This document shows positions 1 to 9,941 of a stretch of 64,000 nt of DNA, piece by piece (position 1 is the first letter of the stretch; every line of letters begins with the position of its first letter). Source of the stretch: Albugo candida (Eukaryota; Oomycota; Peronosporomycetes; Albuginales; Albuginaceae); contig CAJNAR010000005.1 of NCBI GenBank assembly GCA_905220665.1, forward strand, positions 370,854 through 434,853, given 5' to 3'. The position numbers and the translations under genes are program-made. Under the pieces are notes generated by a model. It saw only the letters and a program-made list of their open reading frames with translations, was not told the DNA's origin and made no database searches.

Positions 1-60
1 CCAATTAGAGACGATTTCTGAGAAGGAATCTTGAGCAGCTCGTTCTAAAACATTTTGCTG

Positions 61-1130
61 ATGCTTGCTCGATTGACACATTCGCGAAGCGCTGCAAGCT
101 CATTCACACGACTTTTTGGAAGCAAAGGTTTCTAGAGTTTCTTTGCTCTCATGATTTGTGAAAATAGATGTGAACATCGTCTCTACTTCCTTGCAGCAAA
201 GTATGAACACATCATAGCTGAGGCAAAGGAAAATGTGGGAATCATCACATTGAATCGCCCAAAGGTATTGCCCGATTAAATGAATTCTGTATATGAAAAC
301 AGAATGATGTTATAGGCGCTAAATGCACTATGCACACCACTAATTCATGAAGTGAATACGGCAGCACATGCTTTTGATGCCGATGAAAGCGTTGGTGTTA
401 TCGTATTAACTGGAAATGAAAAGGCTTTTGCAGGTATAACCACAAATCCAGCTTCCAGACGACATTAATACTATCCACCAATCGTAGCTGGTGCGGATAT
501 AAAAGAAATGGCCCCAAAAAATTTCATTGATGTCTATGCTACAAACATGTTTGAGGACTGGCGAGAAATCACCAAAATTCGAAAACCGGTAATCATATGG
601 GCGGCGGCCTTTTTTTTCCATTTCTTATATCATGTTTGTTTAAGGTTATAGCTGCTGTCAATGGATATGCACTTGGAGGTGGTTGTGAACTCGCTATGAT
701 GTGCGATATAATCATCGCAGGGGAATCGGCAATTTTTGGCCAACCTGAAGTAAAACTCGGTACCATTCCTGGTGTCGGTGGAACTCAACGCCTAGTTCGC
801 GCTATTGGCAAATCCAAAGCCATGGAAATGGTGTTGACGGGGAATACGATTTCTGCCCAGCAAGCTGAGCGTGACGGTCTGGTGGCTAAAGTTGTCCCTT
901 CTGATCAACTCTTGGTGGAAACCTTAAAGATAGCATCCACAATTGCCTCCTACTCACATCCGATCATCAAAATGGCAAAGGAAGCGATAAATGTTGCCTA
1001 TGAACAATCCCTTCAGGAAGGTCTAAAATTTGAGCAACGGCTCTTCTGGAGCTCTTTCGGGACAAAAGATCAGAAAGAAGGGATGGCGGCTTTTGTTGAG
1101 AAGCGGAAGGCCAGTTTTTCTCACAAATGA
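61..1130 (+). CDS. ECHS1: Enoyl-CoA hydratase, mitochondrial (short-chain), 5 exons
   Basis: Hydrates trans-2-enoyl-CoA to 3-hydroxyacyl-CoA in mitochondrial beta-oxidation. Exons 61-127, 197-264, 316-433, 488-588 and 645-1130 join in frame to 279 residues, close to the family's usual length of about 290. Introns are 51-69 nt, all GT-AG. The N-terminus ([20 protein letters not shown]) is rich in Arg and Ser without acids, as in a mitochondrial presequence, and the mature protein opens with the family's AKYEHI...ITLNRPKALNAL. The AGADIKEM oxyanion-hole segment is present. GGGCELAM and FGQPEVKLG carry the two glutamates known as catalytic in this superfamily. ATG 61 is chosen because it alone supplies the presequence. 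Nothing is broken. A related crotonase is possible, but the match runs along the whole protein. Confidence 0.93.
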
Positions 1131-1837
1131 TTTGTTTCGTTGCAGTGAAAATTCGTATGGCCACTAGTTACTGAACATGAAATATCAATGTTTTTCTAAA
1201 TCTGATCGTGAAAGGTCAAAACGACCCCTGAAAAGATTCCCAAAATTCGGAGGTGGGATGTGACTAAATGTGTATATTTAGTCAACGATAAACTGATATT
1301 CTTATTGCGCCAAAAGTCTATTACGGTGCTTTCGGCAACACTGAAAAGTCTGTGATAGTGTCCTTTCAAACTGTTTGCGCATCTCAAAATTCGGAGGCGA
1401 AATGTGTGTATTTAGTCAACGATGAAGTAATATTCTTATTGCACCGAAAGTCTATTACGATCCTTTCGGCAACACTGAAAACTCTGTGACAGTGTCCTTT
1501 TAAACTGTTTGCGCATCCTAATGACTGATACAAAAAAAGTGCTTTCTAATTCTTCGATTCGAAAATCACACTGTAGCGAAAAAACAAAAGCAATACCAAT
1601 GTACACCAAGAGAAATCCTGTAGTCAATTCAAATTAATTATGGGTAGTTTTTTCATACAGAAACTGGAAACGTAATGCTTTTTTTCGGAACGATGCTGAA
1701 AATTTGTGGCTCAGGGAAACAGCAACGTAAATTTTTCAGCCTAGAAGAAGCATGCATTTGTGCTATCCTCACTTTTCAATTTCCATTGACCATCAAAACT
1801 CCAGCTACTCAACTGCATCGTTTTGTCAACACAATCC
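1131..1837. other. Intergenic region with an imperfect direct repeat
   Basis: This 0.7 kb between the hydratase stop and the next start shows no supported gene. Its main content is the direct repeat listed separately at about 1237-1518. The remaining DNA is AT-rich with short open frames that look random. Confidence 0.6.
1237..1518. repeat. Imperfect direct repeat, two units of about 130-145 bp
   Basis: Unit 1 (about 1237-1384) and unit 2 (about 1385-1518) share, in the same order, an aaaattcggagg start, a tttagtcaacgat block, tattcttattg, aaagtctattacg, ctttcggcaacactgaaaa and aaactgtttgcgcatc. They differ by scattered substitutions and a short deletion in unit 2. No reading frame is conserved between the copies, so this looks like a non-coding tandem duplication. 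Confidence 0.8.
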
Positions 1838-3526
1838 ATGAAGGTCTACTCCACCATCTATCTTAGCAGCATCGTGCTGTTTTCAAAGTACCAAAAGGAT
1901 GCAAAGGCAGAGCTTTTACGCCGTGCTAGGCTTGCGTTGAATCAAGATGGAGCTCGAAATTTGAATGGGTTCATTCCACACCCTATTGTGGGACCCAACG
2001 GACATCACTGGGACGAAGAAGATGAATTGGACGAAATCAATGACGAAGTCGACGACGACGATGATGAGGAAAATTGGACCTCTTACATCCCTGGCCACGG
2101 TATAAGTGGACATCATGACCATGGAATCGATACTGATGATGATGACGAGGATGGACATGGCGTTTCTCACCACTGGAACCATCGAGACCATCATAATGAT
2201 GACGAAATCGATGACACTGACGACGAGGATGAGGGAGGTCACCGAGTGTCAGTCGGTGTGAGTGGAGATCGTGAGAAGCATTCGGGTCACAATGTTAAGA
2301 AAGAGGCCGATTGCGACAAGAAAGAGAAACATGGTCACATCAAGATGGGCAAGAAAGAACAGCAGCATGTAAAGCCAGAAAAAATACCAGCAGCGACACA
2401 TGAGCCAATTCAACAGTCGCAAAAGGATAAAAAACAGGTTCAGAAACAACACGTGCAAGAAAAACCCGTCGTGCAACATCTTCCAAAGGAACAAACTCAG
2501 ACGGTCCCTGTGCTACCTCCAAAGAAACGGGACGAGAAGGATTGTGATAAGGATAAAGGAACAATGGTGAAACCCCCTCAGAAACAGGAAGCTGTGCAAA
2601 AAGCTCCTGAAACCTCCCATCAACAAGTAGTTGAGCAAAAGGCTCCAGAACCTGTCCACCAACAAGAGGACAAAGGCAAACAATGGGAAGCACCCAAGCA
2701 AGAAGTGGTGCAAAAGGCTCCAGAACCTGTCCACCAACAAGAGGACAAAGGCAAACAATGGGAAGCACCTAAGCAAGAAGTGGTGCAAAAGGCTCCAGAA
2801 CCTGTCCACCAACAAGAGGACAAAGGCAAACAATGGGAAGCACCCAAGCAAGAAGTGGTGCAAAAGGCTCCAGAACCTGTCCACCAACAAGAGGACAAAG
2901 GCAAACAATGGGAAGCACCTAAGCAAGAAGTGGTGCAAAAGGCTCCAGAACCTGTTCACCAACAAGAGGACAAAGGCAAACAATGGGAAGCACCCAAACA
3001 AGAAGTGGTGCAAAAGGCTCCTGAGGTCCCTTGTCAAGAAGAGGACAAAGGCAAACAATGGGAAGCACCCAAGCAAGAAGTGGTGCAAAAGGCTCCAGAA
3101 CCTGTCCACCAACAAGAGGACAAAGGCAAACAATGGGAAGCACCTAAGCAAGAAGTGGTGCAAAAGGCTCCAGAACCTGTCCACCAACAAGAGGACAAAG
3201 GCAAACAATGGGAAGCACCTAAGCAAGAAGTGGTGCAAAAGGCTCCAGAACCTGTTCACCAACAAGAGGACAAAGGCAAACAATGGGAAGCACCCAAACA
3301 AGAAGTGGTGCAAAAGGCTCCTGAACCTGTCCACCAACAAGAGGACAAAGGCAAACAATGGGAAGCACCCAAACAAGAAGTGGTGCAACAAGTTCAGAAA
3401 GCTCCTGAAGTTTCTCATCAACAACATTACAACGTTGAGCAATCGGAAGAACTCAAGGAAGAATCACAAAACGGCAACAAACCAAGTCAATGGAATGCCT
3501 TCCAGCAAACCGACCAACAATTTTAA
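1838..3526 (+). CDS. Putative secreted acidic protein with ten 25-residue tandem repeats
   Basis: Single-exon gene of 562 residues with no family I recognise. ATG 1838 is chosen; the frame is open upstream only to a TTG at 1823. The N-terminus has a short hydrophobic run (STIYLSSIVLFS) after MKVY, compatible with a weak signal peptide. An Asp/Glu/His-rich stretch follows (about residues 65-145), then a Lys/Gln linker. Ten 25-residue units (QKAPEPVHQQEDKGKQWEAP plus KQEVV) cover bases 2636-3385. Nine are nearly identical; the sixth reads EVPCQEEDKG instead of EPVHQQEDKG and holds the only cysteine of the array. The tail is Gln/Asn-rich. No RxLR or CHxC motif is evident near the N-terminus. It could be a wall or matrix protein or an effector; the low complexity prevents a functional call. 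Confidence 0.72.
   Translation: MKVYSTIYLSSIVLFSKYQKDAKAELLRRARLALNQDGARNLNGFIPHPIVGPNGHHWDEEDELDEINDEVDDDDDEENWTSYIPGHGISGHHDHGIDTDDDDEDGHGVSHHWNHRDHHNDDEIDDTDDEDEGGHRVSVGVSGDREKHSGHNVKKEADCDKKEKHGHIKMGKKEQQHVKPEKIPAATHEPIQQSQKDKKQVQKQHVQEKPVVQHLPKEQTQTVPVLPPKKRDEKDCDKDKGTMVKPPQKQEAVQKAPETSHQQVVEQKAPEPVHQQEDKGKQWEAPKQEVVQKAPEPVHQQEDKGKQWEAPKQEVVQKAPEPVHQQEDKGKQWEAPKQEVVQKAPEPVHQQEDKGKQWEAPKQEVVQKAPEPVHQQEDKGKQWEAPKQEVVQKAPEVPCQEEDKGKQWEAPKQEVVQKAPEPVHQQEDKGKQWEAPKQEVVQKAPEPVHQQEDKGKQWEAPKQEVVQKAPEPVHQQEDKGKQWEAPKQEVVQKAPEPVHQQEDKGKQWEAPKQEVVQQVQKAPEVSHQQHYNVEQSEELKEESQNGNKPSQWNAFQQTDQQF
2636..3385 (+). repeat. Coding minisatellite, 10 x 75 bp
   Basis: Ten consecutive 75-bp units (25 codons each) sit inside the secreted protein gene. 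Units are distinguished by a few silent changes (cccaag, cctaag or cccaaa; gtccacc or gttcacc) and by the divergent sixth unit. Because the period is a multiple of three and lacks stops, other frames and the opposite strand also stay open for hundreds of codons; those are shadows. Confidence 0.95.
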
Positions 3527-3791
3527 TTTTATATGATTACTTACTGGCACAGGGCCAGAGAGCAGTACATACGCAATCCGTGCTATCAGCACGAGTAAAT
3601 GTTTTTTGTTTCATTTCTTCTACTCAGTGTAGTTTCTTCGTACTTTGTGAATATCATCTCAGAATTTTGTGTTCTTTACTCGTTTGATTGTTGAATTGTA
3701 TCGTTGCTTCTCCAAACCATATCTGTCTACTAATAAACCTTTGAGATATCTTGACGAACCTTTGGTACAAATCAATCAAAATGATCACTAG

Positions 3792-5779
3792 TTAGCGATG
3801 GTGGCTCTGCATCGGTGTTTTGCCTCGACGTGCGCGATTCACAATCAAACCGACCAGTTTCTTTCGTGTTTCCCGACTAATGATGGTGTCTTTCCCACCA
3901 CCATTGTGCAATATCTCCTCATTCTCTTGCTGAGTCTCTGGATTGTCAACTGCATTCTTATGCTCCGCACCGTTTTGTGCTATACCACCATTCATCATCG
4001 TATATCGTCTGACCAATTGAACAGATTTTGGTCGAACACGGATATTGGAAGCTGAAGTATTTGTACTCGACATTCGAAGAATGAAATGCTCTTCCGATTC
4101 GGATGGCTCAGGACCTCGAGTCGCTGGATTTACTTTCTCATTACTAATATCCGTATTGCCATTATGCGAGTGATTTCCTCCGCCAACGTCTGTCCGATGT
4201 AACTCTCGTTCAGCGCGCTCTCTGTTGATAACATCAAGAACTTCACCCAGCTTGTTCTCGACAGTATGCAACAAATCAATAGCGGAAGAATCAGCGGCTC
4301 GGTTAAGAGTCATCAGAACCTCATCATCTTTTGATCCTTGCACTGTAGAAAGACGGTGTAAGCATTTGAGCAAACAAGCTCGAAATGCATCGATCATGAC
4401 ATTCGCGCGATTACACTTTTCCGTAAGTACCGTGGCATCTTTCTCGATCTCTTTGAGCTTGTCGCCTGTTGAATCCATATCTTGATAGACGGTACGTGTG
4501 TTCACAGCGGTGTTCCGATGATCGTTGAGTGAGTCTTTCAAGAAGTTGTGTTTATCCCGTAATTTACGCATTTTCACGTCGGCAGTAGCGTGTTCTTCCA
4601 TCAAAGCTTTTAACGTTTCTTCCCGATTGTTATATTTCTCGATGATTTTATTCAAATCTGCAGTGCCTGCTGCTTCGAGTATGTTTTTGTACTCTGCCTC
4701 AGAAAAAGTAAGTCGAGATTGTACTTCTGCAAGCTCTTTTTGTAGTTGAGAAAAATACTGCATCTGAGCTTGCGATTCATTCCGAAGTCGACGAGATTCT
4801 TTCTGCCTACTTTCTCCCATGGTTTGTTGCGAATACTTTGCTCGTGTGCATTGCCGCTGTTCCACAAGATCATGCATAAGTTGTGTCTGGTTGACAGCGT
4901 GATTAACGTCGTCTGATGCTCGATAATTTTCGTGTCGAGCCTGTTTAAATTCATTGACCATCTTTTGATAAAGTAATTTCGCAGCAGTCTCTTCTTGTCG
5001 AGCCGCTATCAAAGAAGCCATTGTATTTGCAACTTCATTTTCAAGATCCACCAAAGTCTTCTCCTTCTCAAGTGTCGCTTTTCTCGCTTCCAGTGCTTCG
5101 TCAGTGAGCCGCTGAATCATATGATTATAAACCCCTCGATCAGATGTTTCTTCCTCAAGCTTTGACTCGTACAACTACGAAGGGATCATGAAGGGATGAA
5201 AGAGATGTGTAATTTTGTATTTACCGCCGATTTATTTTCGATGTTACTTATGCGAGCTTGTGTTTGCAGACTATCGTCCACTCTTGCGCCCATTGTCGAA
5301 CTCATTATTTGTATCTCATTTTCTAGCCGTCGGATTTCTTTTTCTTTTTTCGCATTCGTGCTATATAGTGCATCGAACTCCTGCACCGGGCGAGAATTCA
5401 ATATTCCGAAACCTAAGTACAATGCATATCTCCGTACCCGTCGAAGCGAAGAAACCTCGTTCACTTCCTTGTCTACGAATTGGGTCTCTTCCCCCACCAA
5501 ATAGCCCATTGAAGTCAGGAACGAAGATACTCCTGAAGCATTCAATTTACTGCATAGTGTGAGAATGGAAATAGACATATAAAAAAGTAAAACCTCGTAC
5601 GTATTGTAACTCGGCCGAGGTGACGCGTAAATAGAGCTAGAGTTCCCCGTGTTGGGTCCCGTTTGAGAGTCCGTGAGCCAGCGTTGTCTTCCACCGTATG
5701 TACCCCGTATTCTCTCCGTTTGTGAGCCGTCCAGAGCTGTATCTGAGTTTGGTGTGCCTTCCTCGCTAATCTTTTCCAT
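3792..5779 (-). CDS. Coiled-coil protein, outer-dynein-arm docking complex-like
   Basis: Exons 5779-5601, 5549-5225 and 5174-3792 (minus strand) join to about 628 residues. The second intron (50 nt) is required by stops. The first (51 nt) is stop-free, so its splicing is inferred only from GT-AG ends and size. Residues from about 90 to 430 are heptad-rich coiled coil. A segment reading EAAGTADLNKIIEKYNNREE resembles the conserved ATGVSDTNE-type motif of axonemal docking proteins (the CCDC63/CCDC114/CCDC151 group). If correct, it would help attach outer dynein arms to doublet microtubules of zoospore flagella. The C-terminal 200 residues are polar and probably disordered. ATG 5779 follows an in-frame stop. 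Another long coiled-coil protein is possible; the family link is an inference. Confidence 0.6.
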
Positions 5780-7325
5780 GTTGATAGACTGATGAGTAAA
5801 CAACTAGGGATTTATATCTAATTTTGAATGCCGTATTGATGAAACCTCTTGCGTGACTGCACATCATAAAATGCAAGCTGCGACTCTACCGGCTTGAAGC
5901 CTACTCCTTTTACCGTTGCTGTAGCTTCTAAAGTGGTACATTATTTCATACTATTGAATGGAGTGACCGACATTTCATGGTGGAAGCATATTATTACAGA
6001 GTTATTGAGGCATGTGAGACGAGCACCATAAGTACAAGTTTTTGGTGGATAGGACTGTATTTAATTGCTCGAGCTTGGTGCATCGACTTGATAGCCTCAT
6101 GCGGAGTGTTTTCAAAAGTAGGAGATAAAATGAAACCTGATGCGTTTTTCGCATAGTTGTGAATTATCTCTTACTTTGAGCGCATTCATGACATCTTAAC
6201 AAAATTAGCTTACCTGAGAAGAAACATGTACGGCGTGACTTGCGTCCAGTACTATGCCACCCCACCAACCTGACAGAATGACAGAATACCACCCTAGTAT
6301 GCCATTTCGAGGCATCAAAAACATATCATATTTATATCTGAAAATAGTAGAAGAAATTTTTTGTGTCGTTCCTTTCCGAGCTTACGTTTTCACGTATAGT
6401 CTTTCCCCACAAAGTGATGCAAAGTTGCTTCCTTGGTTATAAGATAAACCTCTCCGTAACCCGCGCCATTGAATGATGCTATTTACATCGTCGCTCACAA
6501 TAATCCCAAATCCATATTTTCCGCCGTGTTTTTGTGATTGGATCGCGCTTCAATGGTCAGCCCAGGGACCAACACTGGAGCAATGTAGTGATTGTCATGT
6601 GTAGTACTATCATACTCGTCAATAGGTAGCTTATCAGTAAGTATTGGCAATGAGAGGATCCGTGCCGAAGCCCGCTTTGTCACCCAAAGCAGCCAAAGTT
6701 GATCAAGGCAAAATTTTGGATCCGATCGTTGTGCACAGTCATGGTTGGTAGTTTGCGCTGCACACATCAGACATTTCTGAGCAATATATACCGAGTGTTC
6801 ACATCCTCGTACTTGTTCATGTATCAAAAACTGGATTTGTTGCTTGGTTTCTAGGTGTGTTTATGTCGTGGTCAATTTAACCATCGGACCTCATTGCCTA
6901 GATATATGTCTTAGACATTTTCACTACGTCGATGTGGTAAGAGTTCTGCGAAGGCTACGTGATGGCTACTGAGAAAGTATGACATCATCAGCCGATAATT
7001 CTACTTGGCCAACGTTGAAAAGCCGTTAGCTTGTCTCCTCTTGTCTCACTTATCGGACCAAAGACAGCTTTATGACAATAGCTGATAGCTGCTGATCCTC
7101 ACTGATCCCATAACATGCTGCATTCCGGGAGCAAAGTGACATTTTGAGTGCTTGATCAATCGGATAATACGTCGAGTTGCATTTCAGCTTAAAGTGATAT
7201 CTGATGGCTCAGAGTGACACATGGGATCATCTTAGAGCCCGATTTACCGTTTTCCGCGTTCCATAGATACATTTCCGAAAATAAAAAATGATCACTTATT
7301 ACACTAAGCCAACTATTGTGTCAAG
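5780..7325. other. Long intergenic region, no confident gene
   Basis: About 1.5 kb between the start of the coiled-coil gene and the stop of the cysteine-rich gene, both minus strand. I see no recognisable domain or transposon end. The only long open frame is on the minus strand (6495-6827) and is listed separately. Confidence 0.5.
6495..6827 (-). other. Unclassified open frame, possible exon
   Basis: A 110-codon minus-strand frame without a good ATG start (it opens at TTG). It contains a Cys/His cluster (RGCEH, QKCLMC, NHDC) followed by a more ordinary polar stretch ending ENMDLGLL. It may be the last exon of a small spliced gene or an old remnant. No upstream exon could be fixed and no family is recognised. 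Confidence 0.25.
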
Positions 7326-9629
7326 CTACTGGACTGGACATGCTGCGTCATTTTCATCCATACATTTGATCTGATTAGCTTTCTGCTCATCGATGGACAA
7401 CTGCGAATCATTACTTTGAGTAGCAGCAACTCCCTCTGCGACGGAGGTTTTGTGTGCACTATTCACGTCGCTTTCTTCTGTCTCCAATGCCGTTTTAGAA
7501 ATATGCGAATGGGATCTGACACAGGCATGAGAATTTGCCGCGCTTGAATCCTTCTTACAGTTGCATGGAAAGCTATTTGCAACTCCAGCAAAGTAGCATC
7601 GATTGCAGTCGTCACAGTGTTGATTACGGTGATCCACACATCGACGACATTTGATACAGTGTTTTCGAGGCTTCTTCTCATCGTGACAAAGTCGATTTCC
7701 ACACCAGGAAAAAGTAAAATGAGCGGAACAGGATGGACATGTAAATCCATCAACGATCGTTTCTTTCACCTTGACAAGGTGTGGGGGACTGTCAAGAGTT
7801 TCTCGTGAGCGATCGGATTCACAGCAACTATATGTGACGTAGGTATTGAGCAGATTTTTCATGTCTTTGATTTTTGAAAGCGAATGGATCAGGCATGCGT
7901 CGGCCGATGGTACGCTGATGGGAATTCCTTCTTGAGCCATCGGTCTGAATGGATTTAGACATCCAAAGCACTTACAATCATGACCACAGAGAGCACCAGC
8001 TTTCACGCATGCACAACGAGCGTTTCTGCATCTACCAGTGCACTTGCACCGTGTTTGATGCGCTACTTCTTTTTCGTCACATTCGAGTACATCTTCACTT
8101 AAGTCAGACTTCACGTGTGTAATCGATGGGTCAAGTTGAGTGAGATGCACATTTTGATTTCTCGGCGGAACAATTCTTTTGGAAGGTCGACGAGTGGATC
8201 GTGCGGGATTCGAACTATCATTCACATACAAATGCCTTTCCAATTTGTCAGGAACGGCATTTGGATCAGAAGGAAGGATCCAGCTATGTTTCAGGACATT
8301 GCCAGTCTTTTGTGCTACCAGTCGGCTTTGTATCAAGTCTTCATTGGAATTGTGAGATTTATATTGGTCGAATTCGGGTGACACAATGGCTTTACGTTTA
8401 TTTTTCTCTTCGAGTATTGAAGGTGCACATACATTATTGGTTCCACAATGATAAATATCAGTTGGAAAATTCGCGCATATTGCTTGTTTCCCATTGTCTT
8501 CCCTCTTGCAGGAATTGACCGTTGTCGAATGTGTCATCGGACTGTAAGTTTCATCATGATCCAATTTAGGATTCATGCTGTTTGGATCTCGCTTTCCTGC
8601 ATCTTTACCATCATCACAATCTCCGCATAAGATTTTCGGTGGTTGTTCAGACAATGCATTCCGCTGCTGTAATTTTTCGATCACGTTTAGGTCGGATTTG
8701 GAGATTTTATTCTTCATGTTTGAGACAGGATCAGTAGGTGGACGATGCTGAGGAATGACACGCCATTTCTTTGTCCCTTTATTATGCTCTGTATTAGCTT
8801 TGGATTCATTGTAGGATTTCCAGTCGATGCATTCACAAGAAAGTGAGCGTCTTGATCCTAGTTCCAAATCGTTCAAAGAAGTGGGTTTGTACATTGTATC
8901 ATTAAAGTCCCCAGGGCTCTCGACCGGTGAAATTTGACTTGGAGTTGTATTGCTCCCCAAAGAAGAAATAGTGAGAGGAGAAGTATGTCCATTCCAGCTG
9001 CCAGCGTGTGATGAGGACGCCAAAGAATGCAGCCAGTTTAATGTTGCTGGCGAAATGGCCGGTGGATTTATTGTATCACTTTCATCAGTTCCTGTGATCA
9101 CATCAGTACAAACGCAGTCGTTCAAAATAGCTCTAGGTTTCAATGAAGCATTTGTTTCGGGAAGTTGCTGCCTCACATATTTTCTCTCGACATCAGCCTC
9201 AGTGTTCTTCTCCTCCTTTCCGTTAGTAATATTCTCTTCGAATTCAATAGCTGTTTCGGTCATTTTTATCTGTGCTGTAGTGTCGAAATTCTGTATGGGA
9301 TTTTCGAAATCTAAGTAGTGAAGCATAGAAAATAAGTCTTCAAATTCGGGGTCCTCTGGAGGCTCAATTTGCAAAGATAATTCATTTTCCACTACATCAG
9401 GATTAATGAAGGATGTTATTGCGTTATGTTCTGATGCTTGCCATGTGTTTTCAGACTTTTTAACTGTAAAATCATTTCTTACTGCAAATGGAACTTTTGT
9501 TTGTAGATCGCGCATCTTTGATATCTTTCTGTTTTTAGCCAATCCGAGTAATGTAAGAAGGCACAGTTGGACGAGCATTTTAGTAATGGGTACAGCTTTT
9601 TTTATGATTCGTAATAGATAACTTTTCAT
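7326..9629 (-). CDS. Cysteine-rich CXC-domain protein (probable nuclear regulator)
   Basis: Single open frame of 767 residues from ATG 9629. Residues of about 525-560 hold dense cysteine spacing (CKCTGRCRNARCACVKAG, then CGHDCKCFGC) like the CXC domain of MSL2-type and tesmin-like DNA-binding proteins. A second metal-binding block at about 628-690 (CPSC, then KHCIKCRRCVDHRNQHCDDC) resembles CTCHY/zinc-ribbon modules. The region in between and N-terminal is polar, with serine- and threonine-rich stretches. The very N-terminus carries a hydrophobic run (MLVQLCLLTLLGLA) that does not fit a nuclear protein, so the real start may be an internal Met such as the one before RDLQTK. It lies head-to-head with DRG1, 312 bp apart. 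I infer a chromatin or transcription role from the CXC similarity only. Confidence 0.65.
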   Translation of the reverse strand: MKSYLLRIIKKAVPITKMLVQLCLLTLLGLAKNRKISKMRDLQTKVPFAVRNDFTVKKSENTWQASEHNAITSFINPDVVENELSLQIEPPEDPEFEDLFSMLHYLDFENPIQNFDTTAQIKMTETAIEFEENITNGKEEKNTEADVERKYVRQQLPETNASLKPRAILNDCVCTDVITGTDESDTINPPAISPATLNWLHSLASSSHAGSWNGHTSPLTISSLGSNTTPSQISPVESPGDFNDTMYKPTSLNDLELGSRRSLSCECIDWKSYNESKANTEHNKGTKKWRVIPQHRPPTDPVSNMKNKISKSDLNVIEKLQQRNALSEQPPKILCGDCDDGKDAGKRDPNSMNPKLDHDETYSPMTHSTTVNSCKREDNGKQAICANFPTDIYHCGTNNVCAPSILEEKNKRKAIVSPEFDQYKSHNSNEDLIQSRLVAQKTGNVLKHSWILPSDPNAVPDKLERHLYVNDSSNPARSTRRPSKRIVPPRNQNVHLTQLDPSITHVKSDLSEDVLECDEKEVAHQTRCKCTGRCRNARCACVKAGALCGHDCKCFGCLNPFRPMAQEGIPISVPSADACLIHSLSKIKDMKNLLNTYVTYSCCESDRSRETLDSPPHLVKVKETIVDGFTCPSCSAHFTFSWCGNRLCHDEKKPRKHCIKCRRCVDHRNQHCDDCNRCYFAGVANSFPCNCKKDSSAANSHACVRSHSHISKTALETEESDVNSAHKTSVAEGVAATQSNDSQLSIDEQKANQIKCMDENDAACPVQ

Positions 9630-9941
9630 ATGCAAGCTCTACTTTGTACTTCTGTGCACACAGCGCTCAAAAGTCATAAATTATTGACACTCGAGAGCGT
9701 GATTTTAAGTACACGAATAAGTGCTTTATATCTATACGAATAAATATCTCTACATTTTAGATGAAGAAGTCCAACACTTCTGTGAGCTCGGCACTGCGAT
9801 TTAAAGTAAAGCTATGTCGACTTCGATTGATGCTGGTTGTAGATGTTAGAAGAACCGTAAGCGGCAGAACGGTTAACCCCAATCTGCACATTACGGTACT
9901 TCTCCATTGTATCGTGACCAAGTAGCGCTCAACGAAACAAA
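9630..9941. promoter_or_regulatory. Shared divergent promoter region
   Basis: A 312-bp gap separates the start codons of the CXC gene (minus) and DRG1 (plus). It must hold both promoters unless they lie inside the genes. It is AT-rich and contains two close copies of acgaataa (about 9713 and 9737). No canonical TATA or initiator element can be assigned with confidence. Confidence 0.4.

Noticed and set aside
2513..3442. Minus-strand and alternative-frame open frames of up to 309 codons over the 75-bp repeats
   Set aside because: The repeat period is a multiple of three and lacks stops in these frames, so they are automatic shadows of the plus-strand gene.
8201..8220. A ggattcgaact word resembling a tRNA T-arm on the minus strand
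   Set aside because: It is within the uninterrupted coding frame of the CXC protein and has no matching arms.
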